A stretch of 64,000 nt of DNA from an uncultured Burkholderiales bacterium (GTDB lineage Bacteria > Pseudomonadota > Gammaproteobacteria > Burkholderiales > Burkholderiaceae_C): the NCBI GenBank assembly GCA_903822825.1, contig CAIJQQ010000016.1, positions 62,001-126,000 of the forward strand, in the 5' to 3' direction. The position numbers and the translations under genes were made by a program. Below are positions 22,643-30,451 of this stretch, piece after piece (within the stretch, counting starts at the first letter, position 1; each line of letters begins with the position of its first letter). The notes under the pieces were generated by a model that worked only from the letters and a program-made list of their open reading frames with translations, did no database searches and was not told where the DNA came from.

Positions 22643-24310
22643 ATGGGGGCTCAAGTCAACCCGATTTATCCGTACAAGTCACCGACCGATCTGAAGGTCA
22701 CGCCGCCTTTGCGCAAGCCGCTGATCGTCATCGGTGCCGGCCCGGTGGGGCTGGCGGCTGCCATCGATGCCCGCTTGCAGGGGCTGGACGTGCTGGTGCT
22801 GGACGATGACAAGACCGTCTCGGTCGGCTCGCGGGCGGTTTGCTATGCCAAGCGCTCGCTTGAAATTCTGGACCGCTTGGGCATCGCTCAGCAAGCTTGT
22901 CAGTTGGGCGTGAGCTGGAACATTGGCCGCACCTTCCTCGAAGAAGACGAGGTCTACCAGTTCAACCTGGTGCCCGATGCGGGCCACAAACAGCCGGGCA
23001 TGATCAATTTGCAGCAGTACCACGTCGAGGAAATGCTGATCGCCCGCGCGCTTGAGCTCGGTGCCGACATCCGCTGGCAGCACAAGGTCACAGCCGTCAC
23101 ACCCGATGACAACCACGCCACTTTGACAGTGGAAACGCCCGAAGGCACGTTTGACATCGAGGCCGAATGGCTGGTGGTGGCCGATGGCGCACGCAGCCCT
23201 GTTCGCCGCCATCTGGGCTTGGACATCGAAGGCCGTGTGTTCCAGGACCGCTTTTTGATCGCCGACGTGATCATGAAAGCCGACTACCCTGCCGAGCGCT
23301 GGTTCTGGTTCGACCCGCCCTTTCACCCCAACCAGAGCGTGCTGCTGCACAAGCAAAGCAACAATGTTTGGCGCATCGACTTTCAGCTGGGTTGGGACGC
23401 CGACCCCGAAGAAGAGAAGAAGCCCGAAAAAGTCATTCCTCGGCTGCAGGCCATGCTCGGCGACGAGCGGCCTTTTGAGCTGGAGTGGGTCAGCATCTAC
23501 ACCTTCCAGTGCCGCCGTATGACCGACTTTCGCCACGGCCGCGTGCTGTTCGCGGGGGACGCGGCGCACCAAGTCTCGCCCTTTGGTGCGCGCGGCGCCA
23601 ACTCGGGCTTTCAGGATGCCGACGATCTGATGTGGAAGCTGGCGCTGGTCATGAAGGGGCAGGCGCCAGAAAAGCTGCTCGACACCTATGCGATGGACCG
23701 ACAGTTTGCGGCCGACGAGAACATCATGAATTCGACGCGCTCGACCGACTTCATCACGCCCAAGAGCCGCACCAGCAAAACGTTTCGCAACCAGGTGCTG
23801 GCGCTGGCCAAGCACCATCCGTTTGCGCGCAAGCTGGTCAACTCAGGCCGCCTGTCGGTGCCCTCTTTCCTCACGACGTCGCTCCTGAACACGCCCGATG
23901 CCGACGCCTTTGAGGGCAACATGGTGCCCGGCGCGCCGATGGACGACGCCCCTGTGCAGGTCGCGGGGCTGGATGCCTGGTTGCTCGATCAAGTGGGCCA
24001 AGGCTTTGCGCTGCTGCTGTTTGCCGATGCTGCGCCTTCGGTCGACGTGCTCACGCAGTTGCAGGCTCTGCAGGCGGGCAAACTGCCGGTTACGCCGCTC
24101 ATCATCGCGTCGCGCCGCTTGGACGTGTCGGGCTTGAAAGTCGTCGTCGACGCACAGGGCCTGATGGCCAAACGCTACGATGGCCACAGCGGCACCATCT
24201 ACCTGCTGCGCCCCGACCAACATGTGGCCGCCCGTTGGCGTCATTTGGATGCGGCGAAGGTCCAGCAAGCCGTGGACCGCGCCACGTGCCAAACCCATGT
24301 CCTTGTGTGA
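22643..24310 (+). CDS. FAD-dependent aromatic hydroxylase-like monooxygenase
   Basis: 555-aa class A flavoprotein monooxygenase similar to MhpA/PheA hydroxylases. The FAD-binding motif is PLIVIGAGPVGLAAAIDARLQGLDVLVLDDD; the middle DG motif reads WLVVADGARSPVRRHLGLDI; the second FAD motif is GRVLFAGDAAHQVSPFGARGANSGFQDADDLMWKLALVM. The C-terminal third resembles the thioredoxin-like domain of phenol hydroxylases, without catalytic cysteines. The substrate is unknown but likely an aromatic compound. AAGGAGG precedes the ATG by seven bases. It leads a plus-strand unit with the DUF2783 and VOC genes. Confidence 0.88.
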   Translation: MGAQVNPIYPYKSPTDLKVTPPLRKPLIVIGAGPVGLAAAIDARLQGLDVLVLDDDKTVSVGSRAVCYAKRSLEILDRLGIAQQACQLGVSWNIGRTFLEEDEVYQFNLVPDAGHKQPGMINLQQYHVEEMLIARALELGADIRWQHKVTAVTPDDNHATLTVETPEGTFDIEAEWLVVADGARSPVRRHLGLDIEGRVFQDRFLIADVIMKADYPAERWFWFDPPFHPNQSVLLHKQSNNVWRIDFQLGWDADPEEEKKPEKVIPRLQAMLGDERPFELEWVSIYTFQCRRMTDFRHGRVLFAGDAAHQVSPFGARGANSGFQDADDLMWKLALVMKGQAPEKLLDTYAMDRQFAADENIMNSTRSTDFITPKSRTSKTFRNQVLALAKHHPFARKLVNSGRLSVPSFLTTSLLNTPDADAFEGNMVPGAPMDDAPVQVAGLDAWLLDQVGQGFALLLFADAAPSVDVLTQLQALQAGKLPVTPLIIASRRLDVSGLKVVVDAQGLMAKRYDGHSGTIYLLRPDQHVAARWRHLDAAKVQQAVDRATCQTHVLV

Positions 24311-24323
24311 CAGATCTTCAGTC

Positions 24324-24587
24324 ATGCCACCCACCGATCCAATGAAGCCGATGATGAACACCCCATTGCTCAAAACCGATCCGAACTTCCAAGAACCCGG
24401 ACGCCGATTTTTTCGCGACTTCTCCCCGGGTGACGAGTTTTACGAAAATCTGATCGATATGCACAACGGGCTGAGCGACGAACAAAGCGAGGCCCTCAAC
24501 GCCCGCTTGATCTTGCTGCTGGCCAACCACATTGGCGATCTGCGCGTGTTGCGCGAGGCCTTGGCCGCCGCCAAAAGTGCGGTGTAG
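24324..24587 (+). CDS. DUF2783 small protein
   Basis: 87-aa protein if started at MPPTDPMKPMM; starts at 24342, 24351 and 24354 are in the same frame and equally possible because none has a good ribosome-binding site. The C-terminal half, FYENLIDMHNGLSDEQSEALNARLILLLANHIGDLRVLREALAAAK, is the DUF2783 signature. Family members are usually encoded next to FAD-dependent hydroxylases, as here, which suggests an accessory role. The stop codon TAG lies inside the first bases of a REP-like element. Confidence 0.78.
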   Translation: MPPTDPMKPMMNTPLLKTDPNFQEPGRRFFRDFSPGDEFYENLIDMHNGLSDEQSEALNARLILLLANHIGDLRVLREALAAAKSAV

Positions 24588-24650
24588 GAGCGGCGCCCTC
24601 GCCGCGATGCCCGACCACCAGACAATCGCCGCGAGGACGCGGCTCCCACA
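24583..24650. repeat. REP-like pair after the DUF2783 gene
   Basis: TGTAGGAGCGGCGCCCTCGCCGCGAT at the left and, inverted, ATCGCCGCGAGGACGCGGCTCCCACA at the right, separated by about 17 bases. The family is the same as at 1169 and 1883. The left unit contains the stop codon of the upstream gene, and the pair lies between it and the VOC gene. Confidence 0.65.
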
Positions 24651-24672
24651 AAATTCCGACAAGGAGATTTCC

Positions 24673-25197
24673 ATGAAAATCAGCAAAATTCACCATGCCG
24701 CTTACCGATGCAAGGACGCCAAAGAAACCGTGGAGTGGTACGCCAAACACCTGAACATGGACTTCGTGCTGGCGATCGCCGAAGACCTGGTGCCCTCGAC
24801 CAAAGCGCCGGACCCCTATATGCATGTCTTCCTGGACGCGGGGCAAGGCAATGTCCTGGCCTTCTTTGAGTTGCCCAACTCACCCACCATGGGCCGCGAC
24901 GAAAATACCCCAGCCTGGGTGCAGCACATCGCCTTCGAAGTGGACAGCCTCCAAACGCTCGAAGAGGCCAAGCAGCGCTTGCTGGACGCGGGCATCGATG
25001 TGGTCGGCCCGACCAACCACACCATCTTCAAGAGCATTTATTTCTTTGACCCCAACGGCCACCGCCTGGAGTTGGCCGTCAACATCGGCACGCCCGAGAT
25101 GTACCAAAAGCTCGACGCCTGCAAGTGGGACATGCTGCAAGAGTGGAGCCAAACCAAGCGCGCCCCCAAGCACGCGGCCTGGATGCATCCGGAGTGA
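24673..25197 (+). CDS. VOC superfamily (glyoxalase/dioxygenase fold) protein
   Basis: 174-aa single vicinal-oxygen-chelate protein. The two beta-alpha-beta modules start at ISKIHHAAYRCKDAKETVEWYAKHLNM and WVQHIAFEVDSLQTLEEAKQRLL. Candidate metal ligands are His in KIHHAAY, Glu in AFFELP, His in VQHIAF and Glu in HRLELAVN. AAGGAGATTT supports the start at MKISKIHH. The gene follows the hydroxylase and DUF2783 genes, so it may act on a downstream product such as a ring-cleavage intermediate; that is inference. Confidence 0.82.
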   Translation: MKISKIHHAAYRCKDAKETVEWYAKHLNMDFVLAIAEDLVPSTKAPDPYMHVFLDAGQGNVLAFFELPNSPTMGRDENTPAWVQHIAFEVDSLQTLEEAKQRLLDAGIDVVGPTNHTIFKSIYFFDPNGHRLELAVNIGTPEMYQKLDACKWDMLQEWSQTKRAPKHAAWMHPE

Positions 25198-25248
25198 TGC
25201 AGCAGCTGACTTGTCGCGGTGGGCTGCAAGCAGCTGCCCGCCACGCAG

Positions 25249-25833
25249 TCACTTGCGCTGCAGCTTGAAGACCGCCGTGCCCGCCATGAGGTTGGGCAAG
25301 ACGCGCACTTCATGGCCGTGCTGCAGGCCAAACGCATCGAGCACGCGCAGCTCGTTTTTGTGGGCCAGGTCGGCAAAGTCGGCATAAGTGCCCACGCGGA
25401 TGTTGGGCGTGTCGTACCACTGGTAGGGCAGGCGTTTGGTCACGGGCATGCGCCCGCGCAGCACGCTCAGGCGGTTGAACCAGTGCCCAAAATTGGGAAA
25501 GGCCACGATGCCGATTTTGCCGACGCGTGCGGTCTCGCGCAGCATCACCTCGGCGTTGCGCAGGTGTTGCAGCGTGTCGATTTGCAGCACCACATCAAAC
25601 GATTGGTCGGCAAAAACCTTGAGCCCTTGGTCGAGGTTGAGTTGCAGCACGTTCACGCCGCGCTGCGCGCAGGCCAGCACATTGCTGTCGTCCAGTTCCA
25701 CGCCGTAACCGGTGCAGCCCTTGTGCTCTTGCAGGTGCGCCAGCAAGGCGCCATCACCGCAGCCCAAGTCGAGCACGCGGGCGCCGTGGGGCACCAGGCG
25801 GGCAATGGCTTGCATGATCAAGGGGTCGCTCAT
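25249..25833 (-). CDS. metW: methionine biosynthesis protein MetW
   Basis: 194-aa SAM-methyltransferase-fold protein. The motif [21 protein letters not shown] is the cofactor site, followed by [28 protein letters not shown], the typical MetW pattern, and [35 protein letters not shown]. MetW pairs with MetX in proteobacteria and supports homoserine acylation. Its start overlaps the metX stop by four bases. I start at [14 protein letters not shown]. Confidence 0.93.
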   Translation of the reverse strand: MSDPLIMQAIARLVPHGARVLDLGCGDGALLAHLQEHKGCTGYGVELDDSNVLACAQRGVNVLQLNLDQGLKVFADQSFDVVLQIDTLQHLRNAEVMLRETARVGKIGIVAFPNFGHWFNRLSVLRGRMPVTKRLPYQWYDTPNIRVGTYADFADLAHKNELRVLDAFGLQHGHEVRVLPNLMAGTAVFKLQRK

Positions 25834-26990
25834 GCGGCACCTCCAATGGCGGGTGTGAGGCTCTGAGCGATCTGACCGAAGTAGGCCCGCACCAGGTTCA
25901 TGTAGCGTTCGTCGTCGAGCAAGAAGGCGTCGTGGCCATGCGGGGCGTCGATCTCGGCGTAGCTCACGTCGCGGCGGTTGTCGATCAGGCCTTTGACCAT
26001 TTCGCGGCTGCGTGCAGGTGAAAAACGCCAGTCGGTGGTGAAGCTCACCAGCAAAAATTTGCAAACGGCGCGCTCCAGCGCTTTGGACAAGTCGCCACCA
26101 AACGCTTGGGCCGGGTCGAAGTAGTCCAGTGCCCGGGTGATCAACAAATAGGTGTTGGCGTCGAAGTACTCGCTGAACTTGTCGCCCTGGTAGCGCAGGT
26201 AGCTTTCGATCTGGAACTCCACGTCTTGTGTGGAGTATTTGTAGCCGGTCACGCTGTTGACCGCGCTGCGCAGTTCGCGTCCGAACTTCTCGTTCATCAC
26301 ATCGTCGCTCAGGTAGGTGATGTGGCCGATCATGCGGGCGATGCGCAGGCCGCGCTTGGGCACCACACCGTGCTCGTAAAAGTGGCCGTTGTGAAAGTCC
26401 GGATCGGTCACGATGGCGCGGCGCGCCACCTCGTTGAAGGCGATGTTCTCGGCGTTCAGGTTGGGGGCGCTGGCCACCACCACCGCGTGCTTCACGCGCT
26501 CGGGGTACTGCAGCGTCCAGCTCAGGGCCTGCATGCCGCCCAGGCTGCCGCCCATCACGGCGGCCAGTTGTTCAATACCCAGCACGTCCAGCAAGCGGGC
26601 TTGTGCGTTGACCCAGTCTTCCACGGTGACCACCGGGAAGTTGGCGCCGTAAACCTTGCCCGTGTCAGGGTTCACATGCATGGGGCCGGTCGAGCCAAAG
26701 CAGGAGCCGAGGTTGTTCACGCCGATGACAAAGAAGCGGTCGGTGTCCAGCGGCTTGCCGGGGCCGATCATGTTGTCCCACCAGCCCACTTTGTTCGGTT
26801 GGTCGGCGTAGACGCCCGCCACATGGTGCGAGGCGTTGAGCGCGTGGCAGATCAGCACCGCGTTCGACTTGTCGGCGTTGAGCGTGCCGTAGGTTTCGTA
26901 ACTGAGCGAATAGCCACGGATGGACGCACCGCTTTGCAAAGGCAAGGCGGCTTCAAAGTTCATCGACTGTGGCGTGGCAATCAAGCGCAT
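25830..26990 (-). CDS. metX: homoserine O-acyltransferase MetX
   Basis: 386-aa alpha/beta-hydrolase-fold acyltransferase that acylates homoserine as the committed step of methionine synthesis. The nucleophile elbow is [12 protein letters not shown]. The lid and C-terminal catalytic parts are [20 protein letters not shown] and [15 protein letters not shown] (Asp/His). Alleles of this family use acetyl- or succinyl-CoA, and I cannot tell which from motifs alone; the presence of metW is common for succinyl types in proteobacteria. It is preceded by a SAM-II riboswitch and an intrinsic terminator ending about 12 bases before the ATG, with no Shine-Dalgarno sequence visible. Confidence 0.92.
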   Translation of the reverse strand: MRLIATPQSMNFEAALPLQSGASIRGYSLSYETYGTLNADKSNAVLICHALNASHHVAGVYADQPNKVGWWDNMIGPGKPLDTDRFFVIGVNNLGSCFGSTGPMHVNPDTGKVYGANFPVVTVEDWVNAQARLLDVLGIEQLAAVMGGSLGGMQALSWTLQYPERVKHAVVVASAPNLNAENIAFNEVARRAIVTDPDFHNGHFYEHGVVPKRGLRIARMIGHITYLSDDVMNEKFGRELRSAVNSVTGYKYSTQDVEFQIESYLRYQGDKFSEYFDANTYLLITRALDYFDPAQAFGGDLSKALERAVCKFLLVSFTTDWRFSPARSREMVKGLIDNRRDVSYAEIDAPHGHDAFLLDDERYMNLVRAYFGQIAQSLTPAIGGAA

Positions 26991-27001
26991 GGCGAAAATG
27001 A

Positions 27002-27037
27002 AAAAACCCGATAACGCTGAAGAAGCGATACCGGGTT
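27002..27037 (-). terminator. attenuator-type terminator in the metX leader
   Basis: On the minus strand, AACCCG-GTAT-CGCT-TCTTC-AGCG-TTAT-CGGGTT is followed by TTTT. The two stem parts are separated by a symmetric internal loop. It lies directly between the SAM-II aptamer and the metX start, so transcription stops here unless prevented. Confidence 0.8.
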
Positions 27038-27042
27038 GGGCG

Positions 27043-27112
27043 CGACCTCTTTAGCTGCATTTTGGAATCTGAGATTCCTGCGCCCGCAAGCTGGAGCAAA
27101 TCGGCGCAGGGC
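27043..27112 (-). promoter_or_regulatory. SAM-II riboswitch aptamer upstream of metX
   Basis: The minus-strand RNA has stem CCUGCGC/GCGCAGG, loop CGAUUUGCUCCAGCUUGCG, and downstream AAAAUGCAGCUAAAGAGG. This follows the SAM-II order (GCGC..GAUUU..GCGC..AAUG.AGCUAAA.AGG). CUC and AGCU in the loop pair with GAG and AGCU downstream, the expected pseudoknot. An extra hairpin GGAAUC-UCA-GAUUCC sits between the two, as in long-loop variants. A TATACT -10 (27114-27119) places the transcript start near the aptamer's 5' end. The position immediately before a methionine gene fits. Confidence 0.85.
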
Positions 27113-27156
27113 AAGTATAAATCAGCCCTGGCCCAGTCGGCCGATGGGGCGTGTGC

Positions 27157-27684
27157 TCATGGAGTCAGTCCTGGCGGTTGGGGGTGCCAGCGGGCCATGC
27201 TCAACACATCGCTGTATTGACCGTTTCGCAAAGCATAGCCCCTGTGTCGTCCTTCTTGCTCAAAGCCAAAGCGCTCATACAGCGCAATGGCCCGGGCATT
27301 GTCGGCAAACACCGTCAACTCGATGCGCAGGATGCTGCCCCATTGGTCGGCGTAGTCGGTCAATGCGCGCAGCAGAGCGGTGCCGACCCCTTGGCCTTGG
27401 GCATGTTGGGCCACCGAGATGCCCAGGCCCACCGCGTGGCCGCGGCGAACTTGTGGCCCGGCTGCGTGCAGCCCGGCAAAACCCAAGAGGTGTTCATCTT
27501 TCAGCGCCACGAGTTGCAGACCATTGCCGGTTTGTGCTGCATTCAAGCGCTTGGTCCAGAGCTCTTCGGAGGCATAAGGCAGTTGCAGCGTGTTGCCAAA
27601 CACCGCGAGGTCGGCCATCAGTTGGGCGATGGCCGAGGCGTCTTGCGTTTGAACGCTGCGGAGGGTCAATGGGCTTGTTGTCAT
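27157..27684 (-). CDS. GNAT-family N-acetyltransferase
   Basis: 175-aa acetyltransferase. Motif A is VGLGISVAQHAQGQGVGTALLRALTDYADQWG, the acetyl-CoA pyrophosphate loop (Q-x-x-G-x-G/A), followed by IELTVFADNARAIALYERFGFEQEGRHRGYALRNGQYSDVLSMA, motif B and the RimI/YhhY-like tail. The substrate is unknown. AAGGAG lies upstream of MTTSPLTLRS, which fixes the start. A monocistronic gene just upstream of the riboswitch promoter. Confidence 0.88.
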   Translation of the reverse strand: MTTSPLTLRSVQTQDASAIAQLMADLAVFGNTLQLPYASEELWTKRLNAAQTGNGLQLVALKDEHLLGFAGLHAAGPQVRRGHAVGLGISVAQHAQGQGVGTALLRALTDYADQWGSILRIELTVFADNARAIALYERFGFEQEGRHRGYALRNGQYSDVLSMARWHPQPPGLTP

Positions 27685-27717
27685 GGGGGACTCCTTGGGG
27701 GTGGTGGAGGGCACAAA

Positions 27718-27747
27718 CAAAAAAGGCCCGCTGGGTGAGCGGGCCTT
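27718..27747 (-). terminator. intrinsic terminator upstream of the GNAT gene
   Basis: Stem AAGGCCCGCT-CACCC-AGCGGGCCTT with a TTTTTTG tract, readable on the minus strand. It would end transcription from the surface-adhesin E-like gene whose stop lies about 185 bp upstream. Confidence 0.8.
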
Positions 27748-27930
27748 GACGGGGTTGGCAGTGGGTTGCTGCGCTTGTGTCACCGGGTCCGCATTCGTGA
27801 GCGATGTTGGGCCTGCATGTGCGTGCAGAACCGAACCAGCACAGTTAGCGCAGCGCTCTGGGTAAATGCAAAAGAGGTAGACAAGAAAATATTATTCATG
27901 GACTCAGGTCAACGCGTCAAGCGTTCTGGC

Positions 27931-28338
27931 TCATTTGCACAATCGCTGCGCGAACCGGCTGATCGGCGAGTTGCTTTGGACGGGCTGGGGGTTGTGAAAG
28001 TCGCTTTCGCGCAGGACCTTGTCGCCGCCCAGCATCTTGCCGGTGAAGTAAGTGATTTCGAGCGCCGTGGCTTCCTGGCTGCCGCAGTCGAGCGCCATCT
28101 TGAGCAGGGTCGATTGGTAGGCTTTGCCGTCGTAGGTGGCCTGCATGGTTTTGTAGTCGCGCAGGCTCCAGAAGGTCCGCACACTGGCATTCTTTTTGAG
28201 GGACGCGCTGTCCAAATAGTAGGTGCTCTGTTCATCGCTCAGGATGCGGTCCCACTGGGCGGGGCCTGCAGCGTTGGCGTGCCATGCGGCCATGCCTAAC
28301 AGACTGCACATCAGGGTTTGAAAAAGTTGGCGTTGCAT
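27931..28338 (-). CDS. surface-adhesin protein E-like exported protein
   Basis: 135-aa protein with signal peptide LFQTLMCSLLGMAAWHANAA. The mature part reads WDRILSDEQSTYYLDSASLKKNASVRTFWSLRDYKTMQATYDGKAYQSTLLKMALDCGSQEATALEITYFTG, the pattern of the surface-adhesin E (PF16747-type) family: a small beta-rich exported domain with one conserved Cys in the DCGS position. A role in adhesion is known for Haemophilus protein E, but for these homologues it is not established. CAGGAGA precedes the start. Confidence 0.75.
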   Translation of the reverse strand: MQRQLFQTLMCSLLGMAAWHANAAGPAQWDRILSDEQSTYYLDSASLKKNASVRTFWSLRDYKTMQATYDGKAYQSTLLKMALDCGSQEATALEITYFTGKMLGGDKVLRESDFHNPQPVQSNSPISRFAQRLCK

Positions 28339-28361
28339 GGTGTCTCCTGGCGTTTGCGCAA

Positions 28362-28949
28362 TTACCTCAAGGCCTGGAAAGCGCTGACCAGCATTTCCAC
28401 GGCCACCGCGATCAAGATCAGGCCCATGAGGCGTTCCATGGCCATGACAAAGCGCTCGCCAAGCAGACGCTGGATGCGTTCGGCCAGCAAGAGCACGATG
28501 GTGACGACCACGATGGTGACCGTGAGTGCGCCGATCCATTCCAGCCGCCGCTCAGGCGCTCGGCTGACCAGCAAGATCACGGTGGCCAGGGCCGATGGCC
28601 CCGCAATGGCAGGGATCGCCAGCGGCACCACGAGTGGTTCGCCCGGCAGATCGATCTCTTGAGAAGGCGGTGGCGGAAAGACCATGCGCAGCGCGATGAT
28701 GAAGAGCACCACGCCCCCGGCCATTTGCAGCGAGGTCTCGTGCAGGTTCATCAGTTTGAGGAATTTCTCGCCCATGAACATGAAACTGAGCAGCAGGCCA
28801 AATGCGATCAGGTTTTCGCGCAGGATCACCTTGGCGCGCCGCTCGGGCGGCACGTTCTTGAGTGCGCTGGCAAAGACGGGGATGTTGCCGAAGGGGTCGG
28901 TGATCAGCAGCAACAGCACCGTGGCCGAAGAAAAGGTGTAGTCCACCAC
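28362..28949 (-). CDS. MarC family integral membrane protein
   Basis: 195-aa protein with six predicted membrane helices. The MarC signature is visible: LLITDPFGNIPVFASALKNVPPERRAKVILRENLIAFGLLLSFMFMGEKFL and PLAIPAIAGPSALATVILL, two half-repeats with NP/GP motifs. The family is transporter-like and its substrate is unresolved; E. coli MarC does not explain multidrug resistance. It ends 23 bp before the adhesin E-like gene on the same strand. Confidence 0.9.
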   Translation of the reverse strand: MVDYTFSSATVLLLLITDPFGNIPVFASALKNVPPERRAKVILRENLIAFGLLLSFMFMGEKFLKLMNLHETSLQMAGGVVLFIIALRMVFPPPPSQEIDLPGEPLVVPLAIPAIAGPSALATVILLVSRAPERRLEWIGALTVTIVVVTIVLLLAERIQRLLGERFVMAMERLMGLILIAVAVEMLVSAFQALR

Positions 28950-28982
28950 TTCATTTTGCCAGCAGATGGTCCGTGTTCAACT

Positions 28983-29327
28983 TCAAACCGCCGCTGTCAC
29001 GACTATTTCGAGTTTCCACTCGGGCTTGGCCAGATGGGCCTGCACGGTGGCGCGTGGCGGGGTGTGACCGGGCGCGACCCAGGCGTCCCACACGCTGTTC
29101 ATGCCGGGGAAATCGGCGAGGTCTTTCAAAAAGATCTGGGTCATCAGGATCTTGGATTTGTCGGTGCCCGCCTTGGCCAGCAGGGCGTCGATGGCGGCCA
29201 GAACCTGGCGGGTCTGACCGGCAATGTCTTGCGTGGCGTCTTCGGCGATCTGACCGGCCAGATAGACCGTGCCGTTGTGGATGGCGGCTTCCGACATGCG
29301 GGCGCCGACGTCGATGCGTTGAACCAT
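28983..29327 (-). CDS. RidA family protein
   Basis: 114-aa RidA/YjgF/YER057c/UK114 protein. It has VYLAGQIAEDATQDIAGQTRQVLAAIDALLAKAGTDKSKILMTQIFLKDLADFPGMNSVWDAW and the C-terminal PPRATVQAHLAKPEWKLEIVVTA, where Arg is the key carboxylate-binding residue of enamine/imine deaminases. It likely hydrolyses reactive 2-aminoacrylate-type intermediates. The next gene upstream encodes an imine reductase-like enzyme, which could make or use imines; that link is inference. Confidence 0.92.
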   Translation of the reverse strand: MVQRIDVGARMSEAAIHNGTVYLAGQIAEDATQDIAGQTRQVLAAIDALLAKAGTDKSKILMTQIFLKDLADFPGMNSVWDAWVAPGHTPPRATVQAHLAKPEWKLEIVVTAAV

Positions 29328-29367
29328 GGTGCTTTCCTTAAGGGGCAAAAGAGGGGATCGTAGCGGC

Positions 29368-30306
29368 TCAGGCAGCCGACGCCTTGGCCATGCACCTTGC
29401 CGCAGCCAAGTCCCAGCCACCCCAGCCGCAGCTTTTGAAGAACACCGGGCCGCCAAGCGGCCGCTGAGCGTTTTGCCATGCCGCGGTCTGACCGACCACA
29501 TCGGCCAGTGTGGGCAGGGCCGCGACATCGATGCCCGCTTGCAGCAAGTCACCTGCCTCGTGGTCGGCGTCGCGTGTGTCGACCACCAGCGTGCCCGAGC
29601 GGGCAAGGTGCTGACAGACGCTGGCCGACCACTCGACCATGCGGGGCGTGAACGCGCCGACGGCCGCGACAAAGGCATCGCTGCGCGGGTTGGCTGTGAG
29701 CACCACCGCTTGTGCAGGTGTGGCGCTCACGACCAGCGGGCAATCGGCCAGCGCCGCGTTGGGGTCGTCCACACGCCTGGCCTGCAAGCCGAGCGACCGT
29801 GCGTGAGCCACCAAGGCGTCGGCGCTGAGGGCGCTGCGCGAGGCCACCCAAAATTCCTGCACACCCAGGCCCTCATGGAATGCCTCCAGGTGCGCCTTGC
29901 CCTGCACGCCCGCGCCCACGATGAGCATGGGCCCGTCACGCCGTGGCGCCAGCTGCTGCGCGGCCAGAAGTGACACGGCTGCTGTGCGGCGCGCCGTGAC
30001 GGTGGGGCCATCGAGCAAGGCGATGCGCTGGCCTGTCTGCACATCAAACACCACGATGTCGCCCTGGATGGTGGGCAAGCCGCGCTGGGCGTTGCTGGGG
30101 ATGAAGCTGATGAGTTTGGTGATGGCCACCCGCGCATCGGCCGCGGGCATCACGAACAGGCTGCCGCCGCCGACCAGGGCTTGCACGATGCGCGGTGGCA
30201 CATTCACAGTGGGGTCTTGCAGCAGCGCTTCGATTTCTGTGGACAGGGCCAGACAGGGCAAGGCCTGCGCGGTCTGGTGGGCATTGAGGATGACAGAAGA
30301 GGGCAT
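29368..30306 (-). CDS. ornithine cyclodeaminase/delta1-pyrroline-2-carboxylate reductase family protein
   Basis: 312-aa NAD(P)-dependent enzyme of the OCD/mu-crystallin family. The Rossmann motif is GPMLIVGAGVQGKAHLEAFHEG near residue 120, preceded by the substrate region FVMPAADARVAITKLISFIPSNAQRGLPTIQG. The tail holds VVDTRDADHEAGDLLQAGID. Family members with this pattern are often reductases of cyclic imino acids such as delta1-pyrroline-2-carboxylate (hydroxyproline/lysine catabolism). I start at MPSSVILNAHQTAQ; the longer track start adds atypical residues. It precedes ridA by 40 bp, likely co-transcribed. Confidence 0.82.
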   Translation of the reverse strand: MPSSVILNAHQTAQALPCLALSTEIEALLQDPTVNVPPRIVQALVGGGSLFVMPAADARVAITKLISFIPSNAQRGLPTIQGDIVVFDVQTGQRIALLDGPTVTARRTAAVSLLAAQQLAPRRDGPMLIVGAGVQGKAHLEAFHEGLGVQEFWVASRSALSADALVAHARSLGLQARRVDDPNAALADCPLVVSATPAQAVVLTANPRSDAFVAAVGAFTPRMVEWSASVCQHLARSGTLVVDTRDADHEAGDLLQAGIDVAALPTLADVVGQTAAWQNAQRPLGGPVFFKSCGWGGWDLAAARCMAKASAA

Positions 30307-30451
30307 GGCTTCGAGCGCCTTGAGGTGAATGGATGCCGCAGTGTAGATCGGCCCTTTCTGATGACCGTCACTCAGGGCATTCACTCAGGGAATTCCCGCT
30401 TGTTGCTGGTCATGCGCTCGCTACATTGGAGGCATCATCAGGAGAGTGCAC

